NCBI GenBank assembly: GCA_964519895.1
Contig: CAZFLE010000019.1
Coordinates: 1-64,000 of the forward strand
Length of the DNA: 64,000 nt
From: CAYFPX01 sp964519895
GTDB taxonomy: Bacteria; Myxococcota_A; UBA796; CAJQPC01
Reading direction: 5' to 3'
Made by a program: the position numbers and the translations under genes. Below, piece by piece: positions 40,821 to 48,361 of the stretch; the stretch's first letter is position 1; each line of letters starts with the position of its first letter. Under the pieces are notes generated by a model. That model made no database searches. It saw only the letters and a list, made by a program, of their open reading frames with translations, and was not told the DNA's origin.

Positions 40821-41483
40821 CTAGAAAGGCCAGACGCGGTCGATGATGCGCGTGCCGAGCCCCGGTCCCTGGGTGTCGGCCACCACGCCACGACCGACCA
40901 CCTCGACCATGGCCTGGGCCACCTGATCGCTGCGGACCGAACCGTCCATGGCGACGTCCTTGGGCCGAATGATGCCCTCGAGGGTGACGTACTGGGTCTC
41001 GCGGTTGACGCGGGTCTCCTTGTAGCCCCAGATGCGCAGGTTGCCCCCGGGCAGGACCTCGATGACCTGGCAGGCCACGCTGGTCTGCACGGTCGCCGCG
41101 CTGGTGGTGCGGCCGTCTCCGCCGAAGGAGCGCGTGCGCCCGCCGCCGACACCGATCGACGGCGACACGTCGACCCCGACGCCCAGCTGGGGAATGTCCG
41201 CGCCAAAGAGCGCGCTGATCTCGGCCTGGTTCTCGCTGTTGACCCCGGTGTGGGTCGCGGAACCCAGGTCTGTGTTCGTGCTCTCCACCACCAGCACCCG
41301 CACGATGTCCCCGCGACGCCAGGTGTTCAGGTCCACCCCCGTCACCTCCCTGGACGCCTGCTCGACGTACAGGCTCCCGGGCGACGGCTCGGTGACCTCC
41401 TCTTCTGGCGTCAGGGGCAGGGGCGGCTGCGGGGTCGCGGCCAGCACACTTGCGGTGAGCAGGGAGAGTGCAACAAGGGACAT
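40821..41483 (-). CDS. flgH: Flagellar L-ring protein FlgH (without a lipobox cysteine)
   Basis: FlgH forms the outer-membrane L ring. The 220 residues include the family motifs G-S-L-Y, the W-R-R-G-D-I-V-R-V-L-V-V-E-S region, a long Gly-rich loop, and L-E-V-L-P-G-G-N-L-R-I-W-G-Y-K-E-T-R-V-N-R-E-T-Q-Y-V-T-L-E-G-I-I-R-P-K-D-V, the FlgH signature. The signal ends A-S-V-L-A-A-T with no Cys, so the usual lipidation is absent. It ends the second flagellar block, 9 bases after flgA, and is separated from the P-ring gene by more than 6 kb. Confidence 0.93.
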   Translation of the reverse strand: MSLVALSLLTASVLAATPQPPLPLTPEEEVTEPSPGSLYVEQASREVTGVDLNTWRRGDIVRVLVVESTNTDLGSATHTGVNSENQAEISALFGADIPQLGVGVDVSPSIGVGGGRTRSFGGDGRTTSAATVQTSVACQVIEVLPGGNLRIWGYKETRVNRETQYVTLEGIIRPKDVAMDGSVRSDQVAQAMVEVVGRGVVADTQGPGLGTRIIDRVWPF

Positions 41484-41492
41484 CGGGCTCTC

Positions 41493-42125
41493 CTAGAGGA
41501 TCCGAACTGAGTCAGGGGCGACCAGCACGCCTTCGGCGACGACCTGGGTGGCTTCGTTGACGACACGGACCCGTTCGCCCACATAGCCGTGCTCGGCGAG
41601 CCGGCCCGGGGCCTCGATGCGCAGGCTGCCGCGCACGATCGTCAGCGTCACGTCGGAGCCGCGCTCCACGTCGGGCACCCGGATGACCGCGGCGGTGGTG
41701 ACGGCCTGGCCCTCCCGCAGGCTCACGCGGCTACGCCACGTGCCCTCGCCCACCGCGGTGCCCCGCAGGTCCTGGGCCAGCACCAGGCCCGGGCGCGGCG
41801 AGAAGTCCTCGCCCGGCGAGAGACGACGGGGCGCGACCGGCGCTCGCACCCAGACGTCCAGACCGGGCCGGACCGGAACCTGAGACAACAAGGCGCCGTG
41901 CTCGACGATTCGCAGACGCAGCTCGGGTCGACCGCGACAAGGATCCCCGCGCCAGTCCAGCTGGGCGTCGTCGGTGCCGGGCAGGGCCTGGGACAGTCCC
42001 AGCCAGGACACGTCGACCGCCTCGGCGTCGCAGACCGCTGCGGCATAGGCCGCCAGGCTCTCCTCGATCGCAGCGGGGCTGACCGCCCCGGCCGCAGGGA
42101 GCAGTACCGACAGCCAGACGGTCAT
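41493..42125 (-). CDS. flgA: P-ring assembly chaperone FlgA
   Basis: FlgA is the periplasmic chaperone for FlgI. The 210 residues have a signal peptide (V-W-L-S-V-L-L-P-A-A-G-A) and a C-terminal SAF-type domain (R-V-P-D-V-E-R-G-S-D-V-T-L, L-R-I-E-A-P-G-R-L-A-E-H-G-Y-V-G-E-R-V-R-V-V-N-E-A-T-Q-V-V-A-E-G-V-L). Its ATG overlaps the flgG stop by an ATGA, so it is coupled to the rod gene. Confidence 0.92.
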   Translation of the reverse strand: MTVWLSVLLPAAGAVSPAAIEESLAAYAAAVCDAEAVDVSWLGLSQALPGTDDAQLDWRGDPCRGRPELRLRIVEHGALLSQVPVRPGLDVWVRAPVAPRRLSPGEDFSPRPGLVLAQDLRGTAVGEGTWRSRVSLREGQAVTTAAVIRVPDVERGSDVTLTIVRGSLRIEAPGRLAEHGYVGERVRVVNEATQVVAEGVLVAPDSVRIL

Positions 42126-42889
42126 CGCCGCAGGTTGGCCGCAGTCTGGAGGGTCTCGTCGGCGGCCTGGACCACCTTGCTGGTGAGCTCATAGGCCCGC
42201 TGGGCCTTGATGAGCGCGATCAGCTCCGACGCCGGATCCACGTTGGAGCCCTCCAGGTGCCCGCCCTGGACCTTGACCTCGGTCCCCAGGTCCACGTACT
42301 GGGCGCCGCCAGACTGGCTCGTCTCCTGGAACACGTTGCCCCCCATGGCCCGCAGGCCCGAAGGGTTGGCAAAGGCAGCGACCTGCAGCTGGCCGGCGCT
42401 GGTCTCGTTCGTGTCGCCCTCGACCGTGAAGTAGACGGTGCCGTCGGGATCGATCCGGATGCTGACAGCGTCTGGCGGGATGTTGATCCCGCCGGCGAGC
42501 TGCACGCCCCCCGCCGTCACCACGTAGCCATCGGCGTCCTTGGTGAAGTGTCCGTCCCGCGTGTACAGCGGGTTGCCGTCGGCGGTCTCGAGCTCGAAGA
42601 AGCCGCGACCATCGATGGCGACGTCCAGGGGCTGGCCGGTGGGGGTGATCGGACCACCGGTGTGGTTCTTCTCGACTGCGACGGTGCGCACACCGGCGCC
42701 GACCTGGGCGGTGGCTGGGGTGGCGCCGTCTTCGCCGCTGGTGGCCAGCTCCTCGTAGAACAGGTCCTGGAAGCTCGCCGTCGACTTCTTGAAGCCCGAC
42801 GTGTTCACGTTGGCCAGGTTGTTGGCGATCGTGTCGATGGTGGTCTGCTGGGCAGCCATGCCGGTTGCGGCAGCGTAGAGGGCCTTCAT
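42122..42889 (-). CDS. flgG: Distal rod protein FlgG
   Basis: FlgG makes the distal rod. The 255 residues begin M-K-A-L-Y-A-A-A-T-G-M-A-A-Q-Q-T-T-I-D-T-I-A-N-N-L-A-N-V-N-T-S-G-F-K-K, the exact FlgG N-terminus. The protein includes L-D-V-A-I-D-G-R-G-F-F-E-L and ends with L-E-G-S-N-V-D-P-A-S-E-L-I-A-L-I-K-A-Q-R-A-Y-E. It is in TGATG overlap with flgF. Confidence 0.97.
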   Translation of the reverse strand: MKALYAAATGMAAQQTTIDTIANNLANVNTSGFKKSTASFQDLFYEELATSGEDGATPATAQVGAGVRTVAVEKNHTGGPITPTGQPLDVAIDGRGFFELETADGNPLYTRDGHFTKDADGYVVTAGGVQLAGGINIPPDAVSIRIDPDGTVYFTVEGDTNETSAGQLQVAAFANPSGLRAMGGNVFQETSQSGGAQYVDLGTEVKVQGGHLEGSNVDPASELIALIKAQRAYELTSKVVQAADETLQTAANLRR

Positions 42890-43587
42890 CAGCGACTCCC
42901 TGTGTTGTTGAGCTTCTGGTCCATCTCGTCAGACGTCTGCATGGCCTTCTGGTAGGCCTCGAAGTACCGACTCGCCTCGATGAGCTCGATCATCAGCCCC
43001 GCAGGGTCAGCGTTCGAGCCCTCCAGCGCACCCTGGAACACGCTGACCAGGTCGGCCTCGCGAGTGGGCCCACCGGCCTCCCACAGGTTCTCACCCACCT
43101 GCTTCAGGTCGTCGGCGAATTCGAGCCTCAGCTGGTCGAGCTCGCTGCCGTCCGACGCGAGCACCCGGCCGTGCCGATCGACCGTGAAGTTCTGGCCGGG
43201 CTCGAACACGATGGGTCCGCCCTGACCGAGCACCGCGTGGCCACTCTGGTTCACCAGGGTGCCTTCGCTGTCCAGCCGAAAGTCTCCGGCCCGCGTGAGG
43301 CGCTCGACGCCCCCGGCATCCACGACGAAGAAGCCCTCTCCCTGCAGCGCCAGGTGGGTCGGGACGCCGTCGTTGGTCAGCGAACCGTCGGTCAGATCCG
43401 GGCCCTCGTTGACGGCCTGGGTGTACGCCTGGGCCATGGCCTCCTGGTCGCCGCCCTCCAGGGTGAAGGTCAGCCGACCCTTCTTGAACCCCACCGTGTC
43501 GCTGTTTGCGATGTTCTGGGACAACAGATCGATCTGTTCCCAGCTCGCGTTCGCTCCGGAGAGGCTGCTGTAGATGTCACTCCCCAC
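42889..43587 (-). CDS. flgF: Proximal rod protein FlgF
   Basis: 232 residues of the rod/hook family: D-L-L-S-Q-N-I-A-N-S-D-T-V-G-F-K-K near the N-terminus, A-L-Q-G-E-G-F-F-V-V-D in the middle and L-E-G-S-N-A-D-P-A-G-L-M-I-E-L-I-E-A-S-R-Y-F-E-A-Y-Q-K at the end. It is shorter than FlgG and placed directly before it, hence FlgF. It is 19 bases behind fliA and coupled to flgG. Confidence 0.93.
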   Translation of the reverse strand: MGSDIYSSLSGANASWEQIDLLSQNIANSDTVGFKKGRLTFTLEGGDQEAMAQAYTQAVNEGPDLTDGSLTNDGVPTHLALQGEGFFVVDAGGVERLTRAGDFRLDSEGTLVNQSGHAVLGQGGPIVFEPGQNFTVDRHGRVLASDGSELDQLRLEFADDLKQVGENLWEAGGPTREADLVSVFQGALEGSNADPAGLMIELIEASRYFEAYQKAMQTSDEMDQKLNNTGSR

Positions 43588-43606
43588 GACGCGCTCCCGG
43601 TTGGTG

Positions 43607-44410
43607 CTACAGGACGAGGTCGCCGTTCAGGTCCGCGATCTCGATGTGCGGCGCCAGCTTCTTCTGGAGGCTCTTGCGAGCCCCCGACAGGATCTGCGAG
43701 ATACGAGACGGCGTGACTTCGTAGACCGCCGCGATCTCGGCCAGGTTCATGTTCTTGCCGTAGTACATCATCACGCAGTGACGCTGCTTCTCGGGCAGGG
43801 CCGCGATGGCGTCGCGGAGACGCTGGCGGATCTCCGCCATGTCCAACCGAAGACTCGGGTCGTCGCGCAAGGGACCGGCGAGCTGCTCGACCAGGGTGCG
43901 ACTCTCGTCGCCGTCTCCCACCGGCGCGTCGATCGGCACGTGGCTGATCGGCTTCACCCGGTCCACCGCCTGGTGGTACTCCTCGAGGGAGATGTCCAGG
44001 ATGTCGGCCACCTGCTGGGCCTCGGGCTGCCGGCCCAGCTCCTTGCACAGGGTCTGGGTGGCGTGGTCGATCCGACGTGCGAGCTGGCGCCGACGGCGGG
44101 GGAAGGGGTCGGTGGTGCGCAGCGCATCCAGCATGGCGCCGCGGATGCGGTACTCGGCAAAGGTCGAGAACCGGATCCCGCGAGACTCGTCGAAGCGATC
44201 GAATGCTTCGAGCAGTCCGATCGCGCCAAAGGACGCCAGGTCCTCGGCCAGCAGGGACGCGCCAGGCGGCAGTCGCTCGGCCAGCTGGCGAGCGATCAGG
44301 ACGACCTTCTTGTGGTAGTGCAGGCAGGACTCGTTCCGCGTCATGCCGTCGATGCGCGGCTCGGCGCGGGAGGACTTGACCTGGTTGTAGCGTTCGGCAG
44401 TCCGCAGCAC
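43607..44410 (-). CDS. fliA: Flagellar sigma factor FliA (sigma-28)
   Basis: The 267 residues have the sigma-70-family layout. Region 2 includes L-H-Y-H-K-K-V-V-L-I-A-R-Q-L and E-D-L-A-S-F-G-A-I-G-L-L-E-A-F-D-R-F-D-E-S-R-G-I-R-F-S-T-F-A-E-Y-R-I-R-G-A-M-L-D-A-L-R. A region 3 follows, and a region-4 helix-turn-helix (L-P-E-K-Q-R-H-C-V-M-M-Y-Y-G, L-A-E-I-A-A-V-Y-E-V-T-P-S-R-I-S-Q-I). That pattern is FliA, which directs late flagellar promoters. The GTG at 44410 has AAGGAGG upstream. It sits between flhA and flgF. A sigma-28-like box just upstream suggests positive autoregulation. Confidence 0.95.
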   Translation of the reverse strand: MLRTAERYNQVKSSRAEPRIDGMTRNESCLHYHKKVVLIARQLAERLPPGASLLAEDLASFGAIGLLEAFDRFDESRGIRFSTFAEYRIRGAMLDALRTTDPFPRRRRQLARRIDHATQTLCKELGRQPEAQQVADILDISLEEYHQAVDRVKPISHVPIDAPVGDGDESRTLVEQLAGPLRDDPSLRLDMAEIRQRLRDAIAALPEKQRHCVMMYYGKNMNLAEIAAVYEVTPSRISQILSGARKSLQKKLAPHIEIADLNGDLVL

Positions 44411-44440
44411 GGGTTGCCTCCTTGTCGGTCGTCTGGGCCC

Positions 44441-44467
44441 CAATCGGCCGGTGGCCCCACCTCTTGA
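44441..44467 (-). promoter_or_regulatory. Possible sigma-28 promoter of fliA
   Basis: On the minus strand TCAAGAGG, 11 bases, GCCGATTG. The -10 is close to the FliA consensus GCCGATAA, the -35 weak. It is 31 bases before the fliA GTG, inside the flhA-fliA gap, and would let FliA amplify its own synthesis. Confidence 0.45.
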
Positions 44468-44482
44468 GCCGAATGTGTCCAC

Positions 44483-46588
44483 TCAGGCGGTCCGCGGCAG
44501 ATCGATCACGGCGACCCGGTCCAGCTTGACCCCGGGGAGCAGCTCGACCGGGGACAGCACGGGGGTACGGGGCAGCACCTTCTCCAGCAGCCTCTGGAAG
44601 GGCCCTCGGGCGAGGGGTGGGCACAGCAGCACCACGTCGCCGGCACCGGTCCAGCCCTCGACCTGGTGTCGGATGCCGCTGAGCAGGTGACGGGATGTCT
44701 CGGGATCCAGGGCCAGGGTCACCGACCCGGAGTCGCTGGTCTGGAGCGCTCGAGCGACGGCCTCCTCGGCCGCCGGCCCAAGGGCCATGTAGTGCAGGGT
44801 GCCCCCGTCGTCGGCGAAGCGCCGCGTCACGTGGCGGGCCAGTGCCTGGCGCACGAACTCGGTGAGCACGTTCGGGTCCCGGGTCCGGGTGCCGTACTCG
44901 CTGAGGGATTCCAGGATGGTCTGGCTGTCCCGCACGCTCAGGCCCTCGCGGATGAGATTGCGGTAGACCTTGAGCAGCGACGGCCGCGCGAGCACGTCGG
45001 GCACCAGGTCCTCGACCAGCTTGGTGTGTTGCTCCCGCAGTCGCTCCAGCACCGAACACAGCTGGGTCATGTCGAAGAGCTCGTGGGCGTGCTGGTGCAT
45101 GAGCTCTGTCAGGTGTGTGGTCAGCACTGTCGGCACGTCGACCACGGTGTAGCCGCGACTCTGCGCCCGAAGGACCAGACCGTCCGGAATCCACCAGGCG
45201 TCGAGCCCGAAGACCGGGTCCTTGGCCGCGATGCCCTTGAGCTTGCCCGTCGCCCCCCCGGGATCGATGGCCAGGTGCTGCCGGGCGTGCACATGGCCTC
45301 GACCGATCTCCTCGCCCCGGAGCAAGATGACGTACTCGTTGTTCTCGAGCCGCATGTTGTCGCGCAGGTGCACGCTGGGCAGGACCACGCCCAGGTCCGT
45401 CACGAACTGGTTCCGGATGCGCTGGATCCGTTCTACGAGCTCCCCGCCCTTGCGTTCGTCGACCAGGTAGACCAGGTCGATCCCGACCTCCATCGTCAGG
45501 GGCTCGAGGGCCAACAGGTCCTCGGGCCGATGGACGCGACGCTTCTCCTCGTCGCCGTCGCCGGCGGCCTCGGCCCCCAGCTGGTCGGCCGAGGGGTTCC
45601 TCTCGACCTGCCACGCCAGCACCGAGATGATGGTCGCGATGAGCAGGAAGGGAAGCCGCAGCCCCGGGACCAGAGCCAGTCCGAACATGGCAGCGGCCAG
45701 CATCCGCAGCAGGCGCGGGTTGGCCAGCACCTGGCGATTGAGCTGCTTGTCGAGGGTGACGGCGTCCTCGTCATTGACCCGGGTCACCAGGATGCCGGCG
45801 CCCATGGAGATGACCAGGGCCGGGATCTGACCGACCAGCCCGTCCCCGATGGTGAGCAGCGTGTAGGTCTGGGCGGCGTCGCCGAAGCTCATGCCGTTCT
45901 GGGCGACCCCGATCACGATGCCGCCGACGATGTTGACCAGCGTGATCACGATGCCGGCGATGGCGTCGCCCCGGATGAACTTGCTGGCGCCGTCCATCGC
46001 GCCGTAGAAATCCGCCTCGCGGGTGATCTCAGAGCGGCGGGCCCGGGCCTGGTGCTCGTCGATCAGGCCGGCGTTGAGCTCGGCGTCGATGGCCATCTGC
46101 TTGCCCGGCATGGCGTCCAGGGTGAACCGGGCCGAGACCTCGGCCACCCGGCCTGCGCCCTTGGTGATGACCACGAAGTTGATGATCACGAAGATGGCGA
46201 ACACCACCACGCCGACCACCGTGTTGCCGCCGACCACCACCTGGCCGAAGGCCTCGATGATGCGGCCGGCCGCTGCGCCTCCAGCGTCGCCGCCGCCCAG
46301 CAGGATGAGCCGGGTACTCGCCACGTTCAGGCTGAGCCGGAACACGGTCGCCGCCAATAGCAAGGTCGGAAACACGCTGAAGTCCACGGGCTTGTTCACG
46401 TAGAGCGTGACCAGCAGCATGAGCATCGACAGGCAGATCGAGCCGGCGATGAGCACGTCCATCAGCGCCGGCGGCATCGGCACCAGCACGATGGCCAGCA
46501 CGCCCATCAACGCCGCGGCCATGAACCCGTCTCCACCGGGCAGGTTCGCCTTGATTCGCTCGAGCAGGCTCAGAGGGTCTCCGGGCAT
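44483..46588 (-). CDS. flhA: Flagellar type III export gate protein FlhA
   Basis: FlhA is the large export-gate subunit. Its 701 residues are the normal length. Eight or so membrane segments occupy the first ~330 residues, with the FHIPEP-family signature in the cytoplasmic loop (G-K-Q-M-A-I-D-A-E-L-N-A-G-L-I-D-E near 165). A ~370-residue cytoplasmic domain ends at L-D-R-V-A-V-I-D-L-P-R-T-A. It is the first gene of flhA-fliA-flgF-flgG-flgA-flgH. fliPQR, flhB and flhF are not in the window. Confidence 0.97.
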   Translation of the reverse strand: MPGDPLSLLERIKANLPGGDGFMAAALMGVLAIVLVPMPPALMDVLIAGSICLSMLMLLVTLYVNKPVDFSVFPTLLLAATVFRLSLNVASTRLILLGGGDAGGAAAGRIIEAFGQVVVGGNTVVGVVVFAIFVIINFVVITKGAGRVAEVSARFTLDAMPGKQMAIDAELNAGLIDEHQARARRSEITREADFYGAMDGASKFIRGDAIAGIVITLVNIVGGIVIGVAQNGMSFGDAAQTYTLLTIGDGLVGQIPALVISMGAGILVTRVNDEDAVTLDKQLNRQVLANPRLLRMLAAAMFGLALVPGLRLPFLLIATIISVLAWQVERNPSADQLGAEAAGDGDEEKRRVHRPEDLLALEPLTMEVGIDLVYLVDERKGGELVERIQRIRNQFVTDLGVVLPSVHLRDNMRLENNEYVILLRGEEIGRGHVHARQHLAIDPGGATGKLKGIAAKDPVFGLDAWWIPDGLVLRAQSRGYTVVDVPTVLTTHLTELMHQHAHELFDMTQLCSVLERLREQHTKLVEDLVPDVLARPSLLKVYRNLIREGLSVRDSQTILESLSEYGTRTRDPNVLTEFVRQALARHVTRRFADDGGTLHYMALGPAAEEAVARALQTSDSGSVTLALDPETSRHLLSGIRHQVEGWTGAGDVVLLCPPLARGPFQRLLEKVLPRTPVLSPVELLPGVKLDRVAVIDLPRTA

Positions 46589-46601
46589 CAGGTCCGCCGC
46601 C

Positions 46602-46628
46602 CAATCGGACGGTCGCGACCAAGATTGA
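46602..46628 (-). promoter_or_regulatory. Sigma-28-like promoter of flhA
   Basis: On the minus strand TCAATCTT, 11 bases, TCCGATTG. The -10 matches the window's own consensus but ends only 13 bases before the ATG, so the leader would be only a few bases long and lack a Shine-Dalgarno. Either the start codon or this promoter is misplaced. Confidence 0.4.
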
Positions 46629-46663
46629 GCGCAGATTCGGCGGACCAGCCCCGCTCCTGGGCC

Positions 46664-46836
46664 ATCTCATCGGCCGGGTCACCGAAGTTGATCGGAGCAT
46701 GGCGACGCAATCGTCCGTCCTGCTGTTGTGACTGTGCTGAAGTCGTGGCTCGCGTCACGTCGAGGCACAGGCGCGGCGGCAGGGCGGGCGAGGGCGAGCC
46801 AGGGCCGGTCAACTTCGATGATCCGGCCGATCAGAT
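46664..46836. repeat. Structured inverted-repeat element, diverged full copy (type 2)
   Basis: A 173-bp relative of the element between the fli genes, with a different 32-bp terminal inverted repeat. The left ATCTCATCGGCCGGGTCACC and the right arm (46805-46836) match in 28 of 32 positions, with two more G-U-type pairs. Inside, the stretches GCGACGCAATCG, GTGGCTCGCGTCACGTCGA and GGCGAGGGCGAGC parallel the same points of the fli copies. It lies between the divergent flhA and HDOD-GGDEF genes. Confidence 0.75.
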
Positions 46837-46854
46837 CCCCTCAAGGGGCGCGGC

Positions 46855-48360
46855 GTGCGGATCGATGAGGGGGGACCCCCCTGTCGGATCAATGCAATGC
46901 TCGTGCACCCCCCAAAGCAGCTGGTCGAGGTCATCCAGTCGGCCTGGGAACCAGACGTCTCGGTGCACCAGCTGGGCGAGCTCGTCCGCAGCGATCCGGA
47001 CCTGTCCGAGAGCATCCTGCGCTACGCGAACTCGCCCTTCCTGGGCCTGGGCCGCGAGGTCGAAGACCCGCTCCGAGCCACGCTTCTGTTGGGGTCCAAG
47101 GTCATCGGGAACCTGGCGGTCTGCCATGCCCTGACCGCCGCCTGTCGCCGGGTCGACCTGCCGGACTCCACCATGCGCACGTTCTGGGCAGACTGCGTGC
47201 GCAGGGCCTGTGCCGCTGTCGGCGTCGCGCGACGTCACGCCGAGGTCCACACGGACATGGCGTTCATCGTAGGCCTGACCTTGGAGTTCGGCCGCATCAT
47301 GCTGCTGGCCGAGACGCCTCACGAGGTCCTGCGGATCTCTGAGCTGCGGTCGCTGCAGGGGTCGGATCGACTGGAGCTGGAGAGTGCCATCTTCGGCCAC
47401 CGGCACCACGAGATCTTCCTCGGCCAGGCCGAGGACTGGGGCCTGCCCGATCAGCTCCTGGCGGCCATCCGGGACCACCACAAGCCCGTCGAGGGACTGC
47501 CGATCCTGTCCAAGGTCGCCCGCTGGGCCGATCTGTGCGCCGAGACCTACAGCGCGACGGGCAAGGGCGAGGCCCGGGACCGGGTGGTCCGAGTCCTGAT
47601 GGTCGAGGACGGGTGGGACAAGTCGGGCGCCGAGACCTTCCTGAACAGCCTGGCCGGCTCCATGCCATCGGCCGCCGACATGCTCGCCATCAACATCGGC
47701 GAACAGACCGGCCTGGAGCAGCTGGTGCGGCGGGAGACCGGCGTCTCCAACCCGGAGTCCATGGCCCGGGAAGAGCTCCTGGCCTACCTCCAGGAGGTCC
47801 TGGACGAGCGCAACCACCTCCACAAGCAGGTGCAGGCGCTCCAGGCCGAGCTCCAGGCGGTGACCCAGTACGACCAGCTGACCGGGCTGGCCAATCGGAG
47901 CCGCTACATCCAGACCCTGCGCCAGGAGACCCAGCGGGCCCAGCGCTACGGCCAGGAGCTCTCGGTGGTCATCGTCGACGTGGACAACTTCACGTCCCTG
48001 AACGCCCGCTACGGTCAGAACGCAGGCGACCAGGTGCTCAAGCGCGTGGCCGCACTGCTGGGACGCATCAGCCGCGACGTGGACTTCCTGGCCCGGATCG
48101 GGGGCGACGAATTCGGCGTGATCCTGCCCGAGACCAACCACGGCGGCGGCCGGGTCTTCGCCGAGCGCGTGCGAGCCGGCCTGGAGGCCCTGCGGGTCGA
48201 CGTCGGCGACAGCCGCATCCTGCTGTCCGGCACGGTGGTCGGTGTCACCCTGGGAAGCCTCCAGGGCGAGGTGAACCACGAGGGCCTGCACGCCGCAGCG
48301 ATGCGGGCCAGCGCGAGCCTGCGCGGCCGCGGTGGCAACCGGGCGTCCTGGGCGGCCTGA
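46855..48360 (+). CDS. HDOD-domain diguanylate cyclase
   Basis: 501 residues. The N-terminal ~280 form an HDOD domain (L-V-R-S-D-P-D-L-S-E-S-I-L-R-Y-A-N-S-P, V-I-G-N-L-A-V-C-H-A-L), a signalling fold related to HD phosphohydrolases but without the full catalytic set. The C-terminal GGDEF domain has an intact G-G-D-E-F at ~416-420 and the R-D-V-D inhibitory I-site five residues before it, so c-di-GMP synthesis with product inhibition is expected. The GTG at 46855 has AAGGGG upstream. An ATG at 46897 is the alternative. CCCC-TCAA-GGGG at 46837-46848 could hide that Shine-Dalgarno. Placed beside flhA, it may link c-di-GMP to motility. Confidence 0.92.
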   Translation: MRIDEGGPPCRINAMLVHPPKQLVEVIQSAWEPDVSVHQLGELVRSDPDLSESILRYANSPFLGLGREVEDPLRATLLLGSKVIGNLAVCHALTAACRRVDLPDSTMRTFWADCVRRACAAVGVARRHAEVHTDMAFIVGLTLEFGRIMLLAETPHEVLRISELRSLQGSDRLELESAIFGHRHHEIFLGQAEDWGLPDQLLAAIRDHHKPVEGLPILSKVARWADLCAETYSATGKGEARDRVVRVLMVEDGWDKSGAETFLNSLAGSMPSAADMLAINIGEQTGLEQLVRRETGVSNPESMAREELLAYLQEVLDERNHLHKQVQALQAELQAVTQYDQLTGLANRSRYIQTLRQETQRAQRYGQELSVVIVDVDNFTSLNARYGQNAGDQVLKRVAALLGRISRDVDFLARIGGDEFGVILPETNHGGGRVFAERVRAGLEALRVDVGDSRILLSGTVVGVTLGSLQGEVNHEGLHAAAMRASASLRGRGGNRASWAA

Positions 48361-48361
48361 C

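Noticed and set aside
46805..46836. Sigma-28 promoter within the right tip of the type 2 element
   Set aside because: GCCGATCA resembles the -10, but the TCAA -35 candidate is two bases too close. Not supported without start-site data.
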